From Amycolatopsis acididurans (GTDB lineage Bacteria > Actinomycetota > Actinomycetes > Mycobacteriales > Pseudonocardiaceae), in NCBI RefSeq assembly GCF_012328925.1, contig NZ_JAAXLS010000019.1, forward strand, positions 1 through 64,000: DNA of 64,000 bases, in the 5' to 3' direction. Every line of letters starts with the position of its first letter. Within the stretch, counting starts at the first letter, position 1. The notes beneath the pieces are model-generated. The model was given only the letters and a program-made list of their open reading frames with translations. It ran no database searches and had not been told where the DNA came from. This document shows, in pieces, positions 9,026-18,668 of the stretch. The translations under genes were made by a program, and so were the position numbers.

Positions 9026-9643
9026 CTAGTCGGCCACCGCGACGAAGCCGCCGAGGCCGATCATCACCGCGCCACTGGCCACGCGCTGACGGACCCGCCA
9101 GCGCGGTGCGCCCAGGACACCGCTGCCCAGGCGCGCCGCGAACAACGCGACCGTGAGGTCGGCCAGCGAGGCCATGCCAAGGGCGACGAGGCCGAGCAGC
9201 ATGAACACCAGCGGCGCCGGAGCCTGTTCCGGATGCACGAAATGCGGCAGCAGGGCCATGAAGTACAAAGCGGTCTTGGGATTGAGCAACTCGGTCAGCA
9301 CGCCTTGCGCCAGCGGCGAACCGGCCGGCTTGCGCGCCGGGTCGTTGCGCTCGTCCCCGCGGTGCCGGATCGCCCGCAGTCCCAGATAGACCAGATACGC
9401 CGCACCGGCGAACTTCACCACGGTGAACGCGGTCGCCGACGCGGCCAGGACCGCCGAGAGCCCGAGCGCCGCGGCGACGACGTGCACCGCCGCGCCGATC
9501 CCGTTGCCGACCGCGGAACGAACGCCCTCACCACGCCCGCCGCGCAGCGACCGCGCCAGCACGTAGAGGATTCCCGGGCCCGGCGTGATCGCGAAGACCG
9601 CCGCGGTGCCGAGAAAGACCAGCCATTCCGCGCCGGTCGGCAT
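9026..9643 (-). CDS. LysE/RhtB family amino acid exporter
   Basis: A 205-residue membrane protein with about six transmembrane helices. The N-terminal segment FAITPGPGILYVLARSLRGG is the family signature, and NPKTALYFMALLPHFV is the second conserved block. Family members export amino acids or homoserine lactones; the substrate here is unknown. Its ATG overlaps the stop of the DUF3710 gene by one base, so it ends the dut - DUF3710 - lysE operon. Confidence 0.9.
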   Translation of the reverse strand: MPTGAEWLVFLGTAAVFAITPGPGILYVLARSLRGGRGEGVRSAVGNGIGAAVHVVAAALGLSAVLAASATAFTVVKFAGAAYLVYLGLRAIRHRGDERNDPARKPAGSPLAQGVLTELLNPKTALYFMALLPHFVHPEQAPAPLVFMLLGLVALGMASLADLTVALFAARLGSGVLGAPRWRVRQRVASGAVMIGLGGFVAVAD

Positions 9644-10311
9644 CAGGCCTGCTGGCCCTGCTGCTGCGCGATGTGCTGGGCGACGGCGTCGGGCAGCGTG
9701 ATGGGCAACGGGGTGCGCACCGGCATCGGCGAATCGCCGCGCACGACGATCGTGTTGCGCACGATCTCCCGCAGCATCGCCGGCGCCTGCGCGGCCTCGG
9801 ACTGCGGGCCCGCGATGACCCCGCGCAGCATCCAGCGCGGCCCGTCGACGCCGATGAACCGCAGCGCCACGTCACCGAGCAGCGCGGACAGCTCGAAACC
9901 CCATTCGCCCTCGCCGGGCGAGACCTTCGCGCCGTCGGCACGCAACTGCTCGGTCAGCTCCTCGCCGACCTCCTGCCACAGCCCGCCCGAACGCGGCGCG
10001 GCGTAGGCGCTCACCGTCACCTGCCCCACCGGCGTCACGACGTGCACGGCGCGGACGCCGCCCGCCGCCGGGTCCATCTCGACCTGGACCTGCGAACCGT
10101 CGGGCACCGGAACCTGGACCGAACCCAGGTCGATGCGCGGCACCTGGTCCTCCGGCATGTCGGAGATGTCGAACGGCCCGTCGGTGACGACGATCGGTTC
10201 CGGTTCCTCGACCTCGATCTCGTCGTCGATCTCGTCCGGTTCCGGCGCGGCGTGCCGTCCGCGTCGCACCGGCTCAACAGGCTCGCGCCGCTTCCGCCCG
10301 AAGATGCCCAC
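9643..10311 (-). CDS. DUF3710 domain-containing protein
   Basis: A 222-residue soluble protein with a charged N-terminus (GRKRREPVEPVRRGRHA), an acidic linker (DEIDDEIEVEEPE) and the DUF3710 core from about residue 55 (GPFDISDMPEDQVPRIDLGS). It is always beside dut in actinobacteria (Rv2696c-like) and its role is unknown. The GTG start shares a base with the dut TAG stop. The Gln-rich tail ends HIAQQQGQQA. Confidence 0.88.
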   Translation of the reverse strand: MGIFGRKRREPVEPVRRGRHAAPEPDEIDDEIEVEEPEPIVVTDGPFDISDMPEDQVPRIDLGSVQVPVPDGSQVQVEMDPAAGGVRAVHVVTPVGQVTVSAYAAPRSGGLWQEVGEELTEQLRADGAKVSPGEGEWGFELSALLGDVALRFIGVDGPRWMLRGVIAGPQSEAAQAPAMLREIVRNTIVVRGDSPMPVRTPLPITLPDAVAQHIAQQQGQQA

Positions 10312-10793
10312 TAGCTTCTCGCTCCTTCCCCGGCCACGCCGTTCAGCGTGGCATGTCCACCGGTGGATCCGTAACCGCCCGCGCCCCGTTCCGACTGCTC
10401 GAGCTCGGCGACCTCGACGAACTCCGCGGTCTCGACGCGCTGCACGATCAGCTGCGCGATGCGGTCGCCGCGGCTCAGGGTGATCGGCTCACGGGGGTCG
10501 TGGTTGATCAGGCACACCCGGATCTCGCCGCGGTAGCCCGCGTCGATGGTGCCCGGTGTGTTCACCACGGAAAGGCCGGCCCTGGCCGCGAGGCCCGAGC
10601 GCGGATGCACGAACCCCGCGTACCCGGGCGGCAGCGCGATCGCGATGCCGGTTCCCACGACCACCCGCTCGCCGGGCGGGATCACCGCGTCATTGGTGGT
10701 CACGAGGTCGGCGCCGGCGTCGCCGGGACGCGCGTAGGCGGGCAGCGGAACATCCGGATCGAGCCGGGTCAGCAGGACCTGCACAGTGGACAC
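10311..10793 (-). CDS. dut: dUTP diphosphatase
   Basis: A 160-residue trimeric dUTPase converting dUTP to dUMP and PPi. All five motifs are present: [12 protein letters not shown] (I), [12 protein letters not shown] (II), [14 protein letters not shown] (III), [11 protein letters not shown] (IV) and the C-terminal arm [12 protein letters not shown] (V). I chose the GTG at 10793, eight bases after TAGTCT, implying a leaderless mRNA; a GTG at 10784 is also possible. Upstream extension is not protein-like. It heads the dut - DUF3710 - lysE operon and shares a bidirectional promoter with the DUF3093 gene. Confidence 0.96.
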   Translation of the reverse strand: MSTVQVLLTRLDPDVPLPAYARPGDAGADLVTTNDAVIPPGERVVVGTGIAIALPPGYAGFVHPRSGLAARAGLSVVNTPGTIDAGYRGEIRVCLINHDPREPITLSRGDRIAQLIVQRVETAEFVEVAELEQSERGAGGYGSTGGHATLNGVAGEGARS

Positions 10794-10801
10794 GGGCGGC
10801 G

Positions 10802-10811
10802 AGACTACCCT
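10802..10811. promoter_or_regulatory. Overlapping divergent -10 elements for dut and DUF3093 gene
   Basis: On the plus strand TACCCT (10806-10811) is followed six bases later by the GTG of the DUF3093 gene. On the minus strand TAGTCT (10807-10802) is followed eight bases later by the dut GTG. The two hexamers share the TA at 10806-10807. Both spacings suit leaderless transcription. The -35 regions are weak on both sides. Confidence 0.6.
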
Positions 10812-10817
10812 GGAGGC

Positions 10818-11303
10818 GTGGGTGAGAACGCAAGTACGGCCAAAGCGCCGGCGACCGGCGCCGCGGTGCGTCATTCGGAGCGGCTGTACGTATCCTGGTG
10901 GGGCTGGCCGCTGCCGTTGATCGCGGCCGGGCTCATCGCCGCCGAAATCCACATGGGCTACCCCGGCGTGCGGGCCTGGCTGCCGTACGTGGTGCTGGTG
11001 CCGCTGATGGCGGCCTGGCTGGTGCTGATGAGCCGCACGAAGGTGTCCGTGGTCGGTGACGAGCTGCGGGTGGGCAAGGCGCATCTGCCGCTCGGGTTCG
11101 TCGGCGAGGTGGAGCTGATCGACAAGGAGCACAAGCGCAAGGCACTCGGGCCCGAACTGGACCCGCTGGCGTTCGTGGTTCACCGCGGCTGGGTCGGCCC
11201 GCTGCTGCGCGTGCATCTCACCGACCCGGGCGATCCCACGCCGTACTGGATTTTCAGCACGCGCAAGCCCGAGGCGTTGGCCGAGCTATTGCGCAAGCAC
11301 TAG
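10818..11303 (+). CDS. DUF3093 domain-containing membrane protein
   Basis: A 161-residue protein with two transmembrane helices ([17 protein letters not shown] and [16 protein letters not shown]) and a C-terminal soluble domain ([20 protein letters not shown]). DUF3093 is restricted to actinobacteria and always beside dut; no function is known. The GTG at 10818 (VGENAST) lies six bases after TACCCT, so the message is probably leaderless; GGAGG is too close to act as a ribosome binding site. It is convergent with the DUF4193 gene. Confidence 0.85.
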   Translation: MGENASTAKAPATGAAVRHSERLYVSWWGWPLPLIAAGLIAAEIHMGYPGVRAWLPYVVLVPLMAAWLVLMSRTKVSVVGDELRVGKAHLPLGFVGEVELIDKEHKRKALGPELDPLAFVVHRGWVGPLLRVHLTDPGDPTPYWIFSTRKPEALAELLRKH

Positions 11304-11320
11304 CCCGGCCGCCCCGTGAC

Positions 11321-11629
11321 TCACGCACAGTCGCGGCAGATCATCCGGCCGTTGCTCTCCTCGGCCAGCCGGCTGCGGTGGTGCACCAGGAAACACACCG
11401 AACAGGTGAACTCGTCGGCCTGCTTCGGCACCACCTTGACGGTCAGGTCCTCACCGGAGAGCCCGGACAGGTCCGCACCCGGAAGCTCGAAGTTCTCCGC
11501 GGTCGCGTCCTCGTCCACGTCCACGACGCCGGACTGGTTCTCGTTACGCCGGGCCTTCAGCTCTTCCAACGAGTCTTCGGCCAGCTCGTCGGCTTCGCTG
11601 CGGCGCGGAGCGTCGTAGTCGGTCGCCAT
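11321..11629 (-). CDS. DUF4193 domain-containing zinc-ribbon-like protein
   Basis: A 102-residue acidic protein. The first half is highly charged (EADELAEDSLEELKARR). The C-terminal half carries CSVC and CRDC pairs (TCSVCFLVHHRSRLA, MICRDCA), a probable zinc ribbon. The family is universal in actinobacteria next to cei and dut and uncharacterised. The ATG follows GGTGAGGGACA. Confidence 0.92.
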   Translation of the reverse strand: MATDYDAPRRSEADELAEDSLEELKARRNENQSGVVDVDEDATAENFELPGADLSGLSGEDLTVKVVPKQADEFTCSVCFLVHHRSRLAEESNGRMICRDCA

Positions 11630-12032
11630 TGTCCCTCACCCCTGCGATCAGCATCGATATCTGTCCTGAAGGTGTCCGTGATTGCGCGTCACGGATCCTT
11701 CGTGCCGCTGGACAACGTTCCAGCGCCCCTGTTTGTGCCCGGCGCCGTAGTGAGGCAGGTCTCTTCTCTACGTATGTACTCAAAACCCTGATCTACGGCC
11801 GGAGCCCGGAGAGGGTAGCTCACGGGTTACCCGAACTCGAAACCTGTTAGACGAAGGTGCCCATACGTCACCCGCCGGGGGGAACAACGACGCGGCTGAC
11901 GTGCGATGGAACGGCGACACGCGGCCGATCGGGTACGGGTGGTTCGCGGGTGCCCTGTAACGCTTAGGGTAATTGGGAACGACGGTCGGGGTAGCGGAGA
12001 CTGTCGGGGGATCCGGGAAGGGAATCGGGCAG
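11630..12032. other. Divergent intergenic region between DUF4193 gene and cei
   Basis: About 400 bp with no supported gene. It contains TAGGGT (11965-11970), a plausible -10 for cei that would place the transcription start near 11977 and leave a leader of about 55 nt before the GTG at 12033. On the other strand GATATC-type sequences near 11655 could serve the DUF4193 gene. The AT-richer stretch around 11760-11800 is otherwise unexplained. Confidence 0.4.
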
Positions 12033-12716
12033 GTGGCGTCGGGGATCGGTTTCGGCAACCGCAAGAAACGTGGCTACCGCAGACGCCGTCCCATGCCTGC
12101 CCTGATCTTCATCGGGGTGCTCGGGATGGTCGCGATGGTCGTGTGGGTACGGGCGATCGTGAGCAAGGCCGACATCGACGAGACGCTGCGCTGCGATCCG
12201 CCGCCCGCTCCCGTGCAAGGCATGACCTACACCACGCTCACCCACACGGCGCTGGACGACACCGCGCCGCTGCCACCCGACCGGATCGCGGTCACGGTGC
12301 TCAACGCGAGCCAGATGCGTGGACAGGCGGCCATCACCACGGAGAGCCTCCGCCAGCTCGGTTTCGCCCAGATCGCGCCGCCGGAGAACGACCCCGCCTA
12401 TGCGGGTGTGCAGGAAGCCAAGTGCCGTGGCCAGATCCGCTTCGGCGACAACGGGGTGTCGGCGGCGCGCACACTCAGCATCGTCGTGCCCTGCGTCGAG
12501 CTCGTGAAGGACACCCGCGCGGACGCGTCGGTGGATCTGTCCATCGGCAGCGGTTTCGGTGACGTGCGGCCCACGCAGCAGGCGCAGCAGGTGCTGCAGC
12601 AGTTGCAGGCGTGGTCGGCGCAGCATCCGGGCGGCGCGGGCGGCGAGCAGTCGGCCTCCGGCAAGCCGGTGATCGACCCGGCGCTGATTTCCGCCGCGCG
12701 CAACGTCGCCTGCTAA
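12033..12716 (+). CDS. cei: Cell envelope integrity protein Cei
   Basis: A 227-residue protein with a basic N-terminus (NRKKRGYRRRR), one transmembrane helix (PALIFIGVLGMVAMVVWV) and an extracytoplasmic LytR_C domain (RIAVTVLNASQMRGQAAITT). Three extracellular cysteines (near ETLRCDPP, AKCRG and VVPCVEL) may form disulphides. In mycobacteria Cei maintains envelope integrity and stress tolerance. The start is a choice between TTG 11973 and GTG 12033; I prefer 12033 because the likely promoter at 11965-11970 would put the TTG upstream of the mRNA start. Its stop overlaps the convergent suhB stop. Confidence 0.85.
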   Translation: MASGIGFGNRKKRGYRRRRPMPALIFIGVLGMVAMVVWVRAIVSKADIDETLRCDPPPAPVQGMTYTTLTHTALDDTAPLPPDRIAVTVLNASQMRGQAAITTESLRQLGFAQIAPPENDPAYAGVQEAKCRGQIRFGDNGVSAARTLSIVVPCVELVKDTRADASVDLSIGSGFGDVRPTQQAQQVLQQLQAWSAQHPGGAGGEQSASGKPVIDPALISAARNVAC

Positions 12717-13522
12717 ACCTCCTTCATCCCGCACGCGATCAACGTCGCGCGCAGCTCCTCGGCGATCGACGGGGCGGCGGCGACCGTCGCGTCGTGGCCG
12801 AGGTCGGTGTCCTCTCCCGGCAGGCTGACCACGGCCCCGGCCTCCTGCGCGATCAGCGCGCCCGCGGCCCAGTCCCAGCGGTGCAGCCCGTGTTCGGCGT
12901 AGGCGTCCACCCATCCCGCCGCCACGGCGCACAGGTCGAGCGAGGCCGAGCCGGGCCGCCGTATGTCGCGCACCTTCGGCAGCAGCGAGGCGATCACGCG
13001 CGCCTGCCGTGCACGGCGTTCGGCCTGGTAGGAGAAGCCCGTGGCGACCAGCGCGAGGTCCAGCCGCCGCGGCGCGGACGTGCGCAGCGGCCGTCCGTCG
13101 AGCCACGCGCCGGCACCGCGCACCGCGGTCCAGCACCGGCCGCCGACCGGTTCCACGACCGCGCCGGCGACCGAGACGCCGTCGATCTGCGCCGCCACCG
13201 AGACCGAGAAGGCCGGCGATCCGTAGAGGAAGTTCACGGTGCCGTCGATGGGGTCCACGACCCACGTGACACCCGAGCCCGCGCTGCCGCCCTGCTCCTC
13301 GCCGAGCACCTCGTCACCGGGCCGCAGGTCGGCGAGCCTGCGCCGGATCAGCTGCTCGGAGGCCTGGTCCACCGCGGTGACCACGTCGGTCTCGGTGGTC
13401 TTGGTGTCGACCCGCACCGGTTCGCCGGTCAGCATCGCCTCCCGGGCCTTGCTGACCAGCTCGGCCGCGTCCCGCGCGACCTGGACGGCGGTATCTTTCA
13501 ATTCGGACTCGAAGGCTCCCAC
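12713..13522 (-). CDS. suhB: Inositol monophosphatase family protein (SuhB-like)
   Basis: A 269-residue Mg-dependent phosphatase. Metal-binding motifs are [18 protein letters not shown] (the Asp-Pro-Ile-Asp-Gly-Thr signature) and [17 protein letters not shown]. It probably hydrolyses inositol-1-phosphate or a related sugar phosphate, feeding phosphatidylinositol and mycothiol synthesis. The start is GTG ([10 protein letters not shown]). It is divergent from ppgK, as in other actinobacteria, and overlaps the cei stop by four bases tail to tail. Confidence 0.93.
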   Translation of the reverse strand: MGAFESELKDTAVQVARDAAELVSKAREAMLTGEPVRVDTKTTETDVVTAVDQASEQLIRRRLADLRPGDEVLGEEQGGSAGSGVTWVVDPIDGTVNFLYGSPAFSVSVAAQIDGVSVAGAVVEPVGGRCWTAVRGAGAWLDGRPLRTSAPRRLDLALVATGFSYQAERRARQARVIASLLPKVRDIRRPGSASLDLCAVAAGWVDAYAEHGLHRWDWAAGALIAQEAGAVVSLPGEDTDLGHDATVAAAPSIAEELRATLIACGMKEV

Positions 13523-13594
13523 ACATCCATGTCACCACACCCGGTTAAAGTTCCGGGTACTGGCTTCTGAATCGAGAAGGAAGGGAACACGCCA

Positions 13595-14356
<762 letters not shown>

Positions 14357-14419
14357 TCCGCCGGGCGAAACGCCGGTGACGAAGCGATGATCGCCCGCAA
14401 CTGCTCGGCGTATCGTCGT

Positions 14420-14425
14420 TACAAT
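14420..14425 (+). promoter_or_regulatory. Probable sigA -10 element
   Basis: TACAAT at 14420-14425 is near consensus and lies about 120 bp before the sigA start. The -35 region 17 bp upstream (GCAACT) is poor, so a regulated or extended promoter is possible. Confidence 0.4.
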
Positions 14426-14544
14426 GGAACACGGCCCACGGTCGCGGACAGCAAAACCGCAGGCCGCGGGACGTTCCCCGAATCTGAGGCAGCCGGGATG
14501 GACCAGCTCGGCTCGCCGTGATCGACCGCTGCGAAAGGGCGTAC

Positions 14545-15948
14545 GTGGCAGCCGCAAAAACCGCTACCCGAAGCGGCACGAAGACAACGAGCGCCGCCCA
14601 GGCTTCGTCGGCCGGCGCGAGCGCGGAATCCGACGCTGGCGTTGAGGCCGCCGCTACCGAGAGCAACGGCACCACCGCCAAGAAGAAGCCTGCCGCCCGC
14701 AAGCCGGGCGCGAAGAAGGGTCCGGCGAAGACCCGCAAGGCCAACACCAAGGGTGAGGGCTCGGGCGAGGGCGACGGCCCCGGCGACGGCGAGGACATGG
14801 AGGACGTCGACCTCGACGCCGATCTCGCCGACCTCGAGGAGGTGGAGGTCGACGTCGTCGACGCGACCGTCACCGAGGAGTCGGACGAGAGCGAGGACGA
14901 GGAGACGCCCCGTCCCGAGCGCGCAAGCGCGAAGAGCGGCCCCAAGTCCTCCAACGACCCGGACTTCGTGTGGGACGAGGAGGAGTCGGAGGCGCTGCGG
15001 CAGGCCCGCAAGGACGCCGAGCTCACCGCCTCGGCCGACTCGGTCCGCGCCTACCTCAAGCAGATCGGCAAGGTCGCGCTGCTCAATGCCGAGGAGGAGG
15101 TGGAGCTCGCCAAGCGCATCGAGGCCGGGCTCTACGCCGCCGAGCGCGTCCGCGTGGCCGAGGAGGAGGGCGAGAAGCTCGCCACCCAGATGCGCCGCGA
15201 CCTGAAGTGGATCGTGCGTGACGGTGAGCGCGCCAAGAACCACCTGCTGGAGGCGAACCTCCGGCTGGTCGTCTCGCTCGCCAAGCGCTACACCGGGCGT
15301 GGCATGGCCTTCCTGGACCTGATCCAGGAGGGCAACCTCGGCCTGATCCGCGCGGTCGAGAAGTTCGACTACACCAAGGGCTACAAGTTCTCGACCTACG
15401 CGACGTGGTGGATCCGGCAGGCCATCACGCGCGCGATGGCCGACCAGGCCCGCACCATCCGTATCCCGGTGCACATGGTCGAGGTCATCAACAAGCTCGG
15501 CCGGATCCAGCGCGAGCTGCTCCAGGACCTCGGGCGCGAGCCCACCCCGGAGGAGCTGGCCAAGGAGATGGACATCTCGCCGGAGAAGGTGCTGGAGATC
15601 CAGCAGTACGCGCGTGAGCCCATCTCGCTGGACCAGACGATCGGTGACGAGGGCGACTCGCAGCTCGGTGACTTCATCGAGGACAGCGAAGCCGTCGTCG
15701 CGGTCGACGCGGTGTCGTTCACGCTGCTGCAGGACCAGCTCCAGTCGGTGCTGCAGACCTTGTCCGAGCGCGAGGCCGGCGTGGTCCGGCTGCGCTTCGG
15801 CCTCACCGACGGCCAGCCGCGCACTTTAGACGAGATCGGCCAGGTCTACGGCGTGACCCGGGAGCGGATCCGCCAGATCGAATCCAAGACGATGTCCAAG
15901 CTGCGCCACCCGTCGCGGTCGCAGGTCCTGCGGGACTACCTGGACTGA
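14545..15948 (+). CDS. sigA: Principal RNA polymerase sigma factor (SigA/HrdB)
   Basis: A 467-residue primary sigma-70 factor. The N-terminal 150 residues are low complexity, first Ala/Lys-rich and then strongly acidic ([20 protein letters not shown]). Region 1.2 is [20 protein letters not shown], region 2 includes [20 protein letters not shown] and [20 protein letters not shown], and region 4 is [20 protein letters not shown] with the HTH. I chose the GTG at 14545, seven bases after GAAAGG; a GTG at 14518 would add nine residues. It is monocistronic and ends at a perfect hairpin. Confidence 0.97.
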   Translation: MAAAKTATRSGTKTTSAAQASSAGASAESDAGVEAAATESNGTTAKKKPAARKPGAKKGPAKTRKANTKGEGSGEGDGPGDGEDMEDVDLDADLADLEEVEVDVVDATVTEESDESEDEETPRPERASAKSGPKSSNDPDFVWDEEESEALRQARKDAELTASADSVRAYLKQIGKVALLNAEEEVELAKRIEAGLYAAERVRVAEEEGEKLATQMRRDLKWIVRDGERAKNHLLEANLRLVVSLAKRYTGRGMAFLDLIQEGNLGLIRAVEKFDYTKGYKFSTYATWWIRQAITRAMADQARTIRIPVHMVEVINKLGRIQRELLQDLGREPTPEELAKEMDISPEKVLEIQQYAREPISLDQTIGDEGDSQLGDFIEDSEAVVAVDAVSFTLLQDQLQSVLQTLSEREAGVVRLRFGLTDGQPRTLDEIGQVYGVTRERIRQIESKTMSKLRHPSRSQVLRDYLD

Positions 15949-15960
15949 GGTTCGGAGAAC

Positions 15961-15999
15961 GAAGAAAGAGCCGCGGCGTCTCGCCGCGGCTCTTTCTTC
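15961..15999 (+). terminator. Strong intrinsic terminator of sigA
   Basis: An 18-bp perfect stem (15961-15978 with 15982-15999) closes a 3-nt loop. The 3' arm ends in CTCTTTCTTC, giving a partial U tract. The stop codon of sigA lies 13 bp upstream. Confidence 0.9.
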
Positions 16000-16092
16000 G
16001 TGCGCTCAACGTCCCGTGGTGGCGTCGGCGCAGGCGGCGATCAGCTCGTTCGCGCGGACCGGGGGGCGCTGTGTCTGTCGCATAATCACGCG

Positions 16093-16258
16093 ACCCGACC
16101 TGGTCATTTCACTCGTCTGGGTGAAGCTTTGGCGGGCCGCGTCCCGCTGTTGGATCTTCACCCTCTTCCTGGTGTGAGTGCTGCACACCGCGCATGGGCA
16201 GGGCTCTTTGTTGGGTAAAGAGCAGGCCCGGCCGCAAAGCCCCCCGAGCGGCCGGGCC
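16093..16258 (+). ncRNA. Candidate structured RNA downstream of sigA
   Basis: CATAAT at 16081-16086 is a near-consensus -10. Within the next 170 bp lie four inverted repeats: 16119-16126 with 16156-16163 (and an inner 16132-16136 with 16143-16147), 16171-16176 with 16184-16189, 16203-16209 with 16217-16223, and 16225-16235 with 16248-16258. The last hairpin has a loop containing six C residues on this strand. The last two hairpins may simply terminate the convergent glycosyltransferase gene. A small RNA is possible but unproven; no small protein in the region is convincing. Confidence 0.3.
16203..16258 (-). terminator. Tandem hairpins after the GT-C glycosyltransferase gene
   Basis: An 11-bp GC stem (16225-16235 with 16248-16258) and a 7-bp stem GCTCTTT/AAAGAGC (16203-16209 with 16217-16223) follow directly after the minus-strand stop at 16267. 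They are well placed as a terminator for that gene. Confidence 0.6.
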
Positions 16259-16266
16259 AGCACCCG

Positions 16267-18387
16267 CTACTGCGTCGCCCAGTATCCGTAGGAGATGTAG
16301 TCCGGATACGGGTTGAGCAACGGGCGGGGCGCCCGCAGTTCGATCTTCGCCTCGGGCGAGGTGATCAGCTCGGCCGGGACCGTGAACGTGTACGTCCCCC
16401 ACGCCGCACCGTCCACGTTCTGTCTGGTCCACAGTCCGGCGGGACGCCCGTCGACGAACACGTCCATCTCCGGGACGGTGCCGTGCATCGCGGTGCGGCC
16501 GGTGAGCGTCATCGGCCTGCCCGGCGTGAGCCCGCGGACGGTGAACCTCTCGCCGCCGGCGATGGAGCGGCCACCGTCGACCGTGTCGTGCTCGCTCGCC
16601 ACGCTGGTCCACGGTTGGATCCCGGACTGCGCGATCACCGGCTCGTAGCCGTGCGCGGACTCGGAGTCCAGATCGGCGACGTTGAGGTAGTCACGCAGTT
16701 CACCCGGCGTCGGCGACCGGTCGGTCTTGTCCGCGAGGCTCCAGTCGGCGCGGTACACGCCGAAGGTCTTGAACGGCACGGCCGTCATACCGCGCAGGTC
16801 CTGCGGCGTCTTCACTTCGAAGAAGCCCACGGCGTCGTGGTCGAGAATCCCGGCGTCGCGCAGTGGCTGCATCGACGGGCCGGGGCCGGTGTCGTAGGTG
16901 GCGAAGTAGTCGGGGCGTCTGGGCAGATGCCGCACCGCCTCGTACATCGAGCCGAGACCGTTGTTCGCGGCCTTGGCGAGCCCGTTGGTGCCCAGGCCCA
17001 GCAGGTCCACGACGTAGTGGTCGCTGAAGTAGGTCACGGCGCCGACGTCCTTGACGGCCACCACGGCCTCCGGCGGCAGGTTTACCTTGATCCACACACC
17101 GTAGGACACGTCGGTGTCGCGGATCGCGGCGGTGAAGTGCGCGTACCGCATCCCCCACGTGGGCAGCGCGACGACGGAGAAGACCAGTGCGACGGTCAGC
17201 GCGCCGTTGAGGGCCAGGCGCCGGACCCTGGACTGGCGCACCAGCTTCGTCAGCCCGTACACGCCGATCACCACGAACAGCAGGAACACCGGCAGGAACG
17301 GCTGGAAGTACCGCAGTTCGTGCACCAGGGCGCTGTCGAGCGTGCTCAGCGACACGACCGCGCACACGAGCCCGCCGACGATCGCGAAGACCAGCGGCCG
17401 CCGCTCGCGGGTCAGCAGCAGGTATCCGGCACCCGCGGCGAACACCAGCAGCGCGCCGGGGAACACGAAGTCCTGGCTGGTCAGGCCGAGGAAGATCCCG
17501 CCGAGGCTGCGCAGGGTGTTGACGGCGCGGTCGGCGAACTCGCCGAGGTAGAGCACCGGGGCGTCGTTGAGCATCGACTTCGACTGCACGCCGTTGGCCG
17601 AGGTGGTGCCGGTCGCGATCTTGTAGAACAGCAGCTGTCCCGCGCCGGCGGCCAGCGGCAGCAGGCTCCACACGGCCAGTCCGATGCCGCGGCGGCGAGT
17701 CCACAATGTCCACAGGACGGCGCAGGTCAGCGCGGTGGCGAAGATCAGCCCTTCAGGCCGGGCGATCGCCAGCAGCGCGGCCACCGGCGGCGTCCAGCGG
17801 AACCGCGCCGACGGCGCTTCGACGCAGAAAGTGAGCAGCAGCCCGGTGATCAGCATCATCACCAGGCCGACTTCCATGCCGCTGGCCGCGCCCCAGGCGA
17901 GCGGTCCGCTCAGCGCGACGAGCACACCGGCCCAGATGCCGGCGGTGCGGTTGACCAGGCGCGTGCCGAGCAGCGTGATCAGGGCCGCCGAGACGGCGAA
18001 ACACAGAATGTTGAACGCGATGGCGAAGGCGAGGAAAAGCGTGCCGTGCGCCCCGATGGCATAAGCCGTGCCGAGCAGGAACGCGTAAAGCATGCTGCTG
18101 GCTCCGGCACTGATGTCATCGCCGGTATTCCATTGGAAGAAATGCCCGGACCCGAGCTGCTTACCGTATTGCAGGTGGATGTAGACGTCGTCGAGCGGAG
18201 CGAAAAGCCTGCCGTCGTTCCACAGCACCGAAACGACCACGAAGGCCAGGCCGACGACCAGCGCCAGCGCGCCGGTCAGCCAGGCCGGATGCGGCGGGTT
18301 CCGTCTTCGTTTCCGCTCGCCGACGTTGTCTCCCGGCTCGGCGATGTCCTCCGCGGCATCGAGGACCTGAGTCATCTCAACCCCCAT
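16267..18387 (-). CDS. GT-C-fold membrane glycosyltransferase-like protein (AftB-like)
   Basis: A 706-residue protein with about ten transmembrane helices and a C-terminal extracytoplasmic region of about 280 residues. The first extracellular loop carries PLDDVYIHLQYGKQLGSGHF, the Asp-Asp motif of polyprenyl-phosphate-dependent GT-C transferases such as AftB. The C-terminus looks like a beta-sandwich (GGERFTVRGLTPGRPMTLTG). It probably transfers a sugar from a decaprenyl-phosphate donor to cell wall polysaccharide or protein; donor and acceptor are unknown. The ATG at 18387 follows GATAAC closely; an internal ATG at 18375 has GGGGG upstream and is an alternative. Confidence 0.72.
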   Translation of the reverse strand: MGVEMTQVLDAAEDIAEPGDNVGERKRRRNPPHPAWLTGALALVVGLAFVVVSVLWNDGRLFAPLDDVYIHLQYGKQLGSGHFFQWNTGDDISAGASSMLYAFLLGTAYAIGAHGTLFLAFAIAFNILCFAVSAALITLLGTRLVNRTAGIWAGVLVALSGPLAWGAASGMEVGLVMMLITGLLLTFCVEAPSARFRWTPPVAALLAIARPEGLIFATALTCAVLWTLWTRRRGIGLAVWSLLPLAAGAGQLLFYKIATGTTSANGVQSKSMLNDAPVLYLGEFADRAVNTLRSLGGIFLGLTSQDFVFPGALLVFAAGAGYLLLTRERRPLVFAIVGGLVCAVVSLSTLDSALVHELRYFQPFLPVFLLFVVIGVYGLTKLVRQSRVRRLALNGALTVALVFSVVALPTWGMRYAHFTAAIRDTDVSYGVWIKVNLPPEAVVAVKDVGAVTYFSDHYVVDLLGLGTNGLAKAANNGLGSMYEAVRHLPRRPDYFATYDTGPGPSMQPLRDAGILDHDAVGFFEVKTPQDLRGMTAVPFKTFGVYRADWSLADKTDRSPTPGELRDYLNVADLDSESAHGYEPVIAQSGIQPWTSVASEHDTVDGGRSIAGGERFTVRGLTPGRPMTLTGRTAMHGTVPEMDVFVDGRPAGLWTRQNVDGAAWGTYTFTVPAELITSPEAKIELRAPRPLLNPYPDYISYGYWATQ

Positions 18388-18668
18388 CTTGTGTTATCGG
18401 GGCATCAAGATATCCAGTTCCCGAAACGGGCTCGCCGCCAGGGTTGAACAGTGGACAACGAAATGTCTCTCGGTTGGTGATTCACTTTGTCCGGGCTGAT
18501 CCCGGGCGAGCAGCAGTCGTTCCGGACCGCGGGTGGACAGCCCGGCTGCGCGAGTTGCTCGCGCGACTTCCACGCGAAGGCCGTAGACCGCGCAATCGTC
18601 ACTTTAATCACAATTCCGGCGTGCCCTGCACCCCATCACCGTGCCCCTCCGACATCCTGGGGCGAGTC

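Noticed and set aside
16203-16258. 6C-type RNA motif
   Set aside because: Only one of the two hairpins has a C-rich loop on the plus strand, so the two-hairpin 6C consensus is not met.
16006-16263. Minus-strand 85-residue frame with several cysteines
   Set aside because: No ribosome binding site, no family resemblance, and it spans all the hairpins of the intergenic region.
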